Below are positions 7,890 through 16,000 of a stretch of 43,849 bases of DNA, piece by piece. The position numbers were made by a program, and so were the translations under genes. The first letter of the stretch is position 1; every line of letters starts with the position of its first letter. Source of the DNA: Bdellovibrionales bacterium (GTDB lineage: Bacteria; Bdellovibrionota; Bdellovibrionia; Bdellovibrionales; UBA1609); assembly GCA_013216195.1 (NCBI GenBank), contig JABSOQ010000014.1, positions 1-43,849 of the forward strand, given 5' to 3'. The notes under the pieces are model-generated. The model was given only the letters and a program-made list of their open reading frames with translations. It ran no database searches and was not told where the DNA came from.

Positions 7890-9823
7890 TGCGTTTACTC
7901 CCCTTACTCTTAATGTTTTTCTCTTCAGCACTTGCTAACCCGCAGGTGAGTTACTTGTTTGAAAAACAGCGAGTCGACTTGGAAAAGCATCTTGAATCTA
8001 AAATACAAATGAACTTAGAGCCTATTCTGCCGAAGTCAGCCTATATTATTAATGTAGGTGTACGGTTAAAACCACTACCAAAAGTAAGTAGAGTACGGCG
8101 ACGGGCTCAGCGCCCCGTGAGGCCGATTGAAAACCCTAGTCCAGCAGAATTGAATGATCTGATTCCACTTCCTAAGGTCGGCTATTGGCCAATAAAAGAG
8201 ACTGTAGAAGAAGAGCCGCAAGAGGTTGTAGGTCTCGATGTCAGTTTTGATGAGATGGTCGATTCAATACTAATTGATATTCGAGTTGATGAAGAGAAAG
8301 TGACTCCTGAACAGAAGCAATCAGTTGAAGAAGTGACAAATCTCATTGCTCGGAAGTCGACGCCTGTGGACCCATTTGTAGTAGTCAAGCCGATGAAGGT
8401 TGCCTTTGAAAACCAGGTTGCGAAAGACTTCGTGCAGTCGGCTAGTGAAAAGCTGCAAGCAGAGTTTGATAAAAAAGCCGAGAACTTGATACGACAGGCT
8501 GAAGAGAACAAGAGCTCTAAGAGCCTGTTACTAGATCTTGCCGGCCCGATCGCACTTGTTGTTGTGATGATCTTGATGGCTATGGTGGCGAGTTTCTTAG
8601 GTAGAAACTTTTTGTCGCTGCAAGAAAAGCGTTTAGACTTAGATGAGACTATTTCAAGACGTCAAATGGAAGTCTCTATGCAAGATCGTCTTGATAGATC
8701 ACAGACTGGTGAAGTTTCTAGAGATGGCGAATCAAACGCCCTTGTTGAGGCCACTGAGATGGGCGCCTTTATAGGCGGTCTTGAGCAGGTCAAAAACTTA
8801 GCTGAGACCGAGCCTGAAGCTGTTGCCTTCCAGATTAAGAAGTGGTTGAGATCGAAAGACGAGCGAGCACCTGAAGCTCTGTACGCTGTTTCGCGTAGTT
8901 TGCCGATTCGCTACCTGTCGAACGTGCGACAGGCACTTTCAGACTCAGAGAGAAAAGTCTGGAACTCGATTATTCACAAGCACCCGATGAGGCACCCTAT
9001 TCATGTCATCGACAACTATGTTGCCGATTCTCTATCAGGTGAGGCCGTGTTTCCGATTTCGGTTGCAGATGTCGATGTGAAAGAGATGATTCAGTCGATC
9101 AATTCTGAAGAGGCGGCACTATGTATTGAACGCAATGGTCGTTTGGCGAAGCTCTTTATGCATTACCTGCCGTCGCTTACTATTGCAAAGATTGTGAAGC
9201 GACTAGATGCCAACTCTGTAAAAGGTTTGGCAATGAATTCAAGCGAGCCAAGTCATGACGAGATTCAATCACTTGGAAGATCTCTAAAAGAAACCTTAAC
9301 TGCTATAAGACAAGAGCGTTCGGGTTCAGAAACAGTTTTTCTCGAAATGGCTCCAGATCTATTGTTGGAAGTTGGCTATCTCAAAGAAGCCTCTGTCTTT
9401 GAAAGTATTGGAATGCTAGCCGGTAAAGACAAGCTGATTGAAATCGCACGAGAGTTCTTGCCAAGCCAGTTAGTTCAATATGTTCCTAAAGACATATTAA
9501 CTGCTGTCTTGAACAAAAGAAGCTTGGTGCAAAGGGCCGAGCTTCTTTACTCAGCTCAAGATGAGAGCCGAGTCCTGCTGCAAAAAGTTATAGGTGGTGG
9601 TCGAGCTCAAGAAGTCTTGCAGGCTGAGCTTGATGAGATTCAGGCAGACGCTAACAAGGCCTCTTTGATATCGAGATCAAGTCAAAAATACTGGCAAAGC
9701 TTCTTAGATGACATCAGGGCTGAGTTGCGAAGAAGTCCAGAGGTTGTTGACGAGATTCTGCCTCAGATTGAAAGCTGGGCAGGGCAAGTGGCTAGCTCTG
9801 GGGGACCAAGTGCTGCAGCTTAA
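7886..9823 (+). CDS. Signal-peptide, single-TM protein with a large helical cytoplasmic region resembling FliF/FliG
   Basis: Signal peptide MMRLLPLLLMFFSSALA; central TM LLLDLAGPIALVVVMILMAMVASFLG; then EPEAVAFQIKKWL (FliF-tail-like) and alpha-helical FliG-like segments. ATG overlaps the previous gene by 4 bp. The FliF/FliG relation is inferred. Confidence 0.7.
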   Translation: MMRLLPLLLMFFSSALANPQVSYLFEKQRVDLEKHLESKIQMNLEPILPKSAYIINVGVRLKPLPKVSRVRRRAQRPVRPIENPSPAELNDLIPLPKVGYWPIKETVEEEPQEVVGLDVSFDEMVDSILIDIRVDEEKVTPEQKQSVEEVTNLIARKSTPVDPFVVVKPMKVAFENQVAKDFVQSASEKLQAEFDKKAENLIRQAEENKSSKSLLLDLAGPIALVVVMILMAMVASFLGRNFLSLQEKRLDLDETISRRQMEVSMQDRLDRSQTGEVSRDGESNALVEATEMGAFIGGLEQVKNLAETEPEAVAFQIKKWLRSKDERAPEALYAVSRSLPIRYLSNVRQALSDSERKVWNSIIHKHPMRHPIHVIDNYVADSLSGEAVFPISVADVDVKEMIQSINSEEAALCIERNGRLAKLFMHYLPSLTIAKIVKRLDANSVKGLAMNSSEPSHDEIQSLGRSLKETLTAIRQERSGSETVFLEMAPDLLLEVGYLKEASVFESIGMLAGKDKLIEIAREFLPSQLVQYVPKDILTAVLNKRSLVQRAELLYSAQDESRVLLQKVIGGGRAQEVLQAELDEIQADANKASLISRSSQKYWQSFLDDIRAELRRSPEVVDEILPQIESWAGQVASSGGPSAAA

Positions 9824-10415
9824 GGCTTTTTTCTTATTCATTTTGATGAGTGCGACTGGCTTTGCCGCTGCAGACACTCCTGCACTTCAGGCCCATTTCC
9901 GCAGTGGTCTCATTCAAGGTAACTTCTCTGGTTCAACCAGTGAAGGTGAAGTCAGTGGTGACTTTTCAGCAGTGACTTCAATGGATCTTGAATTTGAGTA
10001 TTTCGCAGATAATCAGTCAAGCTATGTCACTCGAGCTACAATTCTGGGCGACCAGTCGACGGGTGAGTTGTCGTACTTCTACATGGGGTTAGGCTACAAG
10101 CGCTATATTTTCTCTCAAGGTCGCTACCTCGAGTCACTTGGTGATGAGCTCACATTTTCAATAGTGCCTAAATGGCGATATTACGTTCAAGGTGATGTTG
10201 GGCTGGCCAATGTCAAAATTGAACAGGTCACTGAGTCATTATCTGCCGAAGCCAACCTAGTCGAGCTTGGTGGAAGTGGTGGTGTGATTTATCAAATGAC
10301 AAAGTCGACTGGTATTGAAGCCATAGTAGGAGTGAGTTCAGGAGTACCAATCTCAAGTATTGCTGTTAGCAGCTTAGTGATTAAAGTCCTGATTGGAGCA
10401 ACGGCATACTTCTAA
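9810..10415 (+). CDS. Probable outer-membrane beta-barrel protein
   Basis: ORF track 9708..10415. The signal peptide VLQLKAFFLFILMSATGFAAA places the likely GTG start at 9810; alternating beta-strand-like sequence ending in ...VLIGATAYF. Confidence 0.72.
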   Translation: MLQLKAFFLFILMSATGFAAADTPALQAHFRSGLIQGNFSGSTSEGEVSGDFSAVTSMDLEFEYFADNQSSYVTRATILGDQSTGELSYFYMGLGYKRYIFSQGRYLESLGDELTFSIVPKWRYYVQGDVGLANVKIEQVTESLSAEANLVELGGSGGVIYQMTKSTGIEAIVGVSSGVPISSIAVSSLVIKVLIGATAYF

Positions 10416-10428
10416 GTAGGGAGAAGTT

Positions 10429-11220
10429 GTGAACATTTATTCGGTACTGGCATTTTTGCTTGCGGGCTTAGTCTTTTTTGGCTCGGTGTTCACTGCCAGT
10501 GATAATGTCTCTGCATTTTTAGACTGGCACGCCGCTCTTATAGTTTTTGGCGGTACCTTGTCGGTCGCAGCTATTTCATTTCAGCTCGACAGAATTACAA
10601 CTATGCTTCGGGTTTTTTATTACCGAGTGATGCGTAACCGCAAAAGCGAAAATATCGGTTTAATTAAAGACATTTTGGCCTTTGCTGAGGCCTACAGAAA
10701 GAATCCGCAAGACGCAGCTTCTCTTGTCGATTCATTCAAGGATCCCTTTCTGAAAGAGTGTATTACAGCCCTTCTTGAAGACTATATGGATCACGAGACA
10801 TTCAGAAAAGTAATGCAGCAAAGAATCGAGACAATTTTCGCTCGTTACAGTGATGACGCTAAGAAGTTTAAAGCTCTTGGTAAGTATCCACCAGCCATGG
10901 GTCTGATGGGTGCGGTCTTGGGAATGATTGCATTGCTTCAGACGCTCGGGCAGCCAGGTGCGGAAGACAATGTCGGGCCAGCCATGGCCATTGCGATGGT
11001 TGCAACTCTTTACGGAATTGCTTTTGCCAACTTAGTGGTGCTGCCTATTGCAGAGAATCTTACTGAAGGTGCAAAAGAGGTGCTAGTCAAGAACACGATC
11101 ATTCTTGAGGGTGTGCTATTGGCCGGGCAGCGCAAGAACAAAATCATTATGACGGAAGAGCTCAATTCATTTCTATTGCCATCAGAGAGAATTGATTGGA
11201 AAGAAGCTGTAGGTAGCTAG
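10429..11220 (+). CDS. motA: MotA-type stator protein
   Basis: Four TM segments; KYPPAMGLMGAVLGMIALLQTLG and VGPAMAIAMVATLYGIAFANLVVLPIAENL match MotA TM3/TM4; GTG start. Confidence 0.9.
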   Translation: MNIYSVLAFLLAGLVFFGSVFTASDNVSAFLDWHAALIVFGGTLSVAAISFQLDRITTMLRVFYYRVMRNRKSENIGLIKDILAFAEAYRKNPQDAASLVDSFKDPFLKECITALLEDYMDHETFRKVMQQRIETIFARYSDDAKKFKALGKYPPAMGLMGAVLGMIALLQTLGQPGAEDNVGPAMAIAMVATLYGIAFANLVVLPIAENLTEGAKEVLVKNTIILEGVLLAGQRKNKIIMTEELNSFLLPSERIDWKEAVGS

Positions 11221-11222
11221 TC

Positions 11223-11921
11223 ATGTCACTAAAACATCTGCATCACCACGAGGAAGAAGAAGACGGCGGAGAAGAAATTTGGCTCTTGTCGTATTCAGAT
11301 TTGATGACACTTTTATTTGGCTTTTTCGTCTTGATGTATGCTTTTGCCTCAGTGAACAACGCTATTGAGCGCGAACAGGTAAAAAACTCGATGGCTAAAG
11401 CCTTTGGTGGATCATTTGTGCCCCAGTACGAAGCTCTAGAAAAAGATCTCAAAGATTTTCGTGATTCAAATGCAGAATTGAGATTTGTAGAGGTTCAGCC
11501 CGATGACGAGGGTATTGAGATAGTGTTCCGTAGTGGTATGTTTTTTGAGTTGGGGAGTGCTGAGATTTTACCAGTGATAAAAACAAAGCTAAAAACCATT
11601 ATTGAGATTGTGTCGGTACACATACGCGAGGCAGAAGTGCGAGTTGAGGGTTACACAGACGATTTGCCGATCAAAACACCTCAGTATCCGTCAAATTGGG
11701 AGCTTTCTTCGGCGAGAGCCTCTTCGGTGGTTAGGCAGTTCGTGAAGTTTGGCTTTGATCCAAAGAGGCTTGTGGCGGTTGGTTTTGCTGATACTCGACC
11801 TGTAGTTCCACTTTATGACGAGTATGGTAAACTGATTCCTGAGAATAGAGAAAAAAATCGGCGGGTGGTTATCAAGATCGTTTCAAAGCAAAAAGTCAGC
11901 AACAAGGAATCTGCTCAATGA
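11223..11921 (+). CDS. motB: MotB-type stator protein with OmpA-like peptidoglycan-binding domain
   Basis: WLLSYSDLMTLLFGFFVLMYAFASVN (TM with the conserved Asp) plus OmpA/MotB signature VRVEGYTDDLPI...YPSNWELSSARASSVVRQFV. Confidence 0.92.
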   Translation: MSLKHLHHHEEEEDGGEEIWLLSYSDLMTLLFGFFVLMYAFASVNNAIEREQVKNSMAKAFGGSFVPQYEALEKDLKDFRDSNAELRFVEVQPDDEGIEIVFRSGMFFELGSAEILPVIKTKLKTIIEIVSVHIREAEVRVEGYTDDLPIKTPQYPSNWELSSARASSVVRQFVKFGFDPKRLVAVGFADTRPVVPLYDEYGKLIPENREKNRRVVIKIVSKQKVSNKESAQ

Positions 11922-12934
11922 GCCAAAAGTTGACCTGGGGGCAAATGGTTTTGTTTGCTGTTGGGGTTACAATTGTGCTCTTTGGAGCTGTTGGACTTTG
12001 GAATCGGTTTCCAGGGCAATCGATAGGGGCCTCTGAACAACATCAGAGAGATTTGGCAGTACTGAATGACTCTAGCCTGGGCGTTTTTGAAAAAAGAACG
12101 AGTGTTCTTAGGCTAGCTAAAAAGCAACACCGAAGAGCTTTCGAGTTGGCGCGCGCCTGGCTAGAGAGCGAAAACAAAACCATTCGAGCTCTTGGTTTTC
12201 AGGTGATTGCGCTTAGCTCCCTGCCTGAAGATCACAGCCAAGTCATTGAGTATTATAGAGACAGGGTGCCTGAGGGTGAGAGCCAAACTTACCTTAGGTT
12301 TTTGGCTCAAGGCTATCTGGGAGATCCGAGGCTCCGGGAGTTGGCCGAGGCATTAGAAGCTACAGATCCACTAAGAGCTTTTCCTGTTCATGAAGCTTTG
12401 TACAAGGCTGGTGACGATAAGAAGGCTTCAAAAGCTTATTTCTTGAAACAGGCAGAATCTCAGAACAATTTGTATTGGCAAAAGGCGCGTTTGTTTCTAT
12501 TGCAAAATAATGTTGAGCCTAGGCAAAACTTTGAGACTTTACTTAGCAGTTTTAAATTTAAGGTTTTGGAAAGATCTGTAGCGTCTGATGTGGTACTGAC
12601 CTTGGCAAAGAGAGCCTCCGAATTTGAGTCAGAAAAGAGAGTTTACTCACATTTGAGGCCAGACAAGGTTTGGTACATTCAATCGGCGTTGATTGATTCA
12701 TTGATCGTGGGCTGCCCTAAAGCAATAGACAAAATTGTTCAGAATTATTTGTCTTACAAAGAGTTAGAGACTAGAGGTGTGAAGAAGCTGGTTAGTTCGC
12801 TTCTTCGTATGGACTCGAAAAAGAATATGCCTTTGGTTGAAAAGTTGATGCAGACAGCAAAAACCTCTCAAGAACAGTTTCAACTACAAAAATTAGTTGA
12901 TCAGTACAAGACTCTTCCAGCAGTCTGCAATTAG
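11918..12934 (+). CDS. Membrane-anchored alpha-helical repeat (HEAT/TPR-like) protein, unassigned
   Basis: ATG overlaps the motB stop by 4 bp; N-terminal TM LFAVGVTIVLFGAVGLW; helical repeats follow. Stop TAG lies in the first repeat unit at 12927-13003. Confidence 0.82.
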   Translation: MSQKLTWGQMVLFAVGVTIVLFGAVGLWNRFPGQSIGASEQHQRDLAVLNDSSLGVFEKRTSVLRLAKKQHRRAFELARAWLESENKTIRALGFQVIALSSLPEDHSQVIEYYRDRVPEGESQTYLRFLAQGYLGDPRLRELAEALEATDPLRAFPVHEALYKAGDDKKASKAYFLKQAESQNNLYWQKARLFLLQNNVEPRQNFETLLSSFKFKVLERSVASDVVLTLAKRASEFESEKRVYSHLRPDKVWYIQSALIDSLIVGCPKAIDKIVQNYLSYKELETRGVKKLVSSLLRMDSKKNMPLVEKLMQTAKTSQEQFQLQKLVDQYKTLPAVCN

Positions 12935-13003
12935 CAATTAGCAATTAGCAATTAGCAATTAGCAATTAGCAATTAGCAATTAGCAATTAGCAATTAGCAA
13001 TTA
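12927..13003. repeat. Simple tandem repeat, 7-bp unit GCAATTA x11
   Basis: Read directly: 77 bp of perfect heptamers between convergent genes ending at 12934 and 13006. Confidence 0.97.
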
Positions 13004-13005
13004 GC

Positions 13006-16000
13006 CTACTCGCGTTTTAGGTGAAGACCAGAGCTTCTACCAACGGCACTGTCAAAGTTGTCTTGGCTGTCCACATGAAATACCTCTAGTGCCCCTATAC
13101 CTAGCAGACTTGCATCTATAGATTCGCTAGGAGAGCTTGTCTCTAGGCTTGTGACCTTATGATAGGCAGTTGAGCTACTGATGATTGCAGAGCTCTCGTT
13201 TGAGGCGCTAACAGCCTTAACTGCCTGGAAAACCTCAACAGTGCCGCTAAATAGGCCTGCAGAATAGCCAGGGTTACCTGCTGCAGCTGCGTTTTGTTGA
13301 GCACCACTATCTGAGTGATTCAGATTGCCATTAAAATGTAACAGGTGGACAGTGTCGCCGTCACTCGTAAAAGCTGATGGATCTACAACGAAACCTCCAC
13401 CAGAGTATCTTGCAGATTTCGACACTCTGAATTCATCGATGTTCCCGTTAAAATGTGAACCAGAGGCGTTACCAGCAAGTGACGATGCAGAGCTACTGAA
13501 GCTTAGGGTAGGTGAGGCAAAGTTCATGCTAGAGTCTTGATCGTCGCGACTACCATCGACGTAGAGTGAAATCGAAGATGAAGAAACAACGGCCGCCACA
13601 TGGTACCACTGATAGGTGTTCCATGAGCTACTGCTACTCTGCACACTGTAGAGCGTTCCATTGTGCCTAATTTCGAAGGTGAGAAAGCCAGATCCATCGA
13701 AGCGCAATCGAGTGGCACCATTTTCTGAGGTCACATCACCTTTTTCAAACAAGATACTTGAGTTAGGTGAAGAAGAGGGTCTGAACCTGAGTTCAATAGT
13801 AGCTTCCGATTCGCCTGAAAGACCAGCACCGTCAGCCAAAGTCAGGTATTCACTCTGAGCTGACTCAAGCGCCAAATAGTCTGAGAAAGGTAGGTATCCT
13901 GTTCCGATTATTCCAAAAGAGTTAGCCGTAGATGACCCAAAAGTGTCGTGCTCATTCAGAACAGTGAGGCCTCTATCGGTGCCCACCAAAATTTGATTGC
14001 GACCGGTCTGTGCAGCAGACGAGCCCTCAGCAATATGCATGCTGTTGAGTTCTAAGCTAACCAAAGCGGCGGCCGACGATTTGCTGTAGGTTCGGCTCTC
14101 ACTGAAATTTGCAGATAGAGGCAAGCTTAAGTCGGCCCGACGAACCCCAGAGTTTTCCTCAAGATAGTAAAGCCGGCTGTTAGAGGCTAAATACACATCG
14201 ACAACCTCATTGGCCCCAGAGTCAGCGTATTTGGTAGTGGTGCCAGAGACTCGCAGTAGATCGACCCCAGCTCCATGGCCAATTGCCAAATAGTCTACAC
14301 TCGAGATGGTATCACCATGAAGGGCTTTAACACCGTTGTTCGACAGGGCGGGGTAGGTGGTGTTAACGCTAAACACTCCGCTTGAGTTTCTCTGAGAGAG
14401 GTTGCGATTCGATAGGAATCGATTCGTAGATGTCAGTTTGTAGATTTGGTCTGTTACAAAGTCTAAAATCATGAGGCCATTCGACATACCAACAAAAACT
14501 TTACCGTTGTTTGCAAAGATCGACGTGATAGAGCCGAGGTTCGCATCGATAGCGTAATCGCTAGATCGTTGAAAGCGCATAAACAGCGTGTAATTTGTGA
14601 GATCTACGATATCGAGACCAGATGCTGTGCCCACAAGCATAACTCGCTCGGGGAATCTGTCTTTGTCACCTCGGTTTGCGCTCGACGACTCAGAGTACCA
14701 ACTCGGCCCTGATGTCGTTCTCCAGGTTGTTGAAGTGTTGGTGCTGGTATCCCAGTAAAACAGCGCCCCAATGTTGTTATTGCCTAAGCGAGAGCGTCCG
14801 TAAGCATCAGTGCTACCAGTGTTCCAATTGGTGCTCCCTGTACCAACACTGATATTCGCACTAGCTCCAGAGGCTCCCCCAGAGATCGACAAGACGCCCG
14901 AGCCAGCTTTAGCTCCAACAAGTGTGGTTGATGCAGTAGCTGTATCAGGAAAAGGTGCGTCGGCAACTGAATCATAGCCAATCCAGTTCACCGAGTCTGG
15001 CCCGAGGTAGTTACCCCAGCGGTCGTACTGGCTTGCGTAGTATGTGGCAGTCGCGTCTATACTGTAGCTATCAGCTGTGACTTCAGTCTGATTTCCACCA
15101 GCAGCGTCTTCGATTTGTGTACAGAAAGCAGAGTCAGCACTGACGGTAAAAACGCCACTGTTACCGGTGTAACCTGATTCATCTGTGGCCGTGACAAATG
15201 TGTTGGTAGCTGCAGACTTCAATTTCATGTTACCTGTGGTAGATCGCCCAAGCGAGAAGAACAGACTTAGAGGAGGCAATTCAACCAATGGGTTGATGGC
15301 TGAAGCACAAAGGTCGGCACCAGCGGCACCATTAGTTGCGATTGTAACAGTGTGAGAGCCTATATATGACTCAGCGACTTCGTTGTTGGCTCGCCTTGCA
15401 ATCACAGAGATGGTGAATGCTTCACCAGCGACGACGCTTGCGTCATTAACGACCACAAGAAAGTTGTCAATGCCACGAGCGGTATCAAACTCGTAAGGTG
15501 AGTTGTCGGCAGGGGTGGCGTTACCTGCATTGTCGTAGGCTGTTAGGCGCACTTTGTAAGGCGTATTGTCTAGTAGGCTACAGCCAGTAAAGCCATCAAA
15601 ATTCGTAGTACCAGCGGTCACGGTTACCTCAGCACAAGCTACAGCATTGTTGTCGAACAGAATCGCAACCCCGTATTCATCTTCTCCAGTAGTATCGGTC
15701 CAGGTGATTTCGGGATCGTTCAAGACATCTGTTAGCCATTCATCAACAGTGGTATCTGAGCCACCATCAAGACCTGATACATCAAAGCCAGCTGCAGGCG
15801 CTACCGTGTCGACCTCGAAAGAAAAACCATTGTTGCCGGCGGTCGCGCTGTTGCCGGCAGAGTCAATTGCCGTAATCTCAACTGTGTAGGTGTCTCCGTG
15901 AGTCAAGTTGCAGCCAGAGAAGGTATGTTGATTGCCAGTCACAGTGGCTGTGCCACAGACGTTTGTGAGACTGGCATTTCTAATCAACACTTCGTAAGTC

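Noticed and set aside
7176-12934. MotAB operon considered as a TolQR/ExbBD system or a standard flagellar locus
   Set aside because: MotA has the long cytoplasmic loop and MotB the D-containing TM plus OmpA domain (not ExbB/D size); no other flagellar structural or export genes occur in the window.
103-13003. Simple tandem repeats considered as a CRISPR array
   Set aside because: Units of 5-8 bp with no spacers and no cas genes nearby; they are contiguous microsatellite-type tracts.
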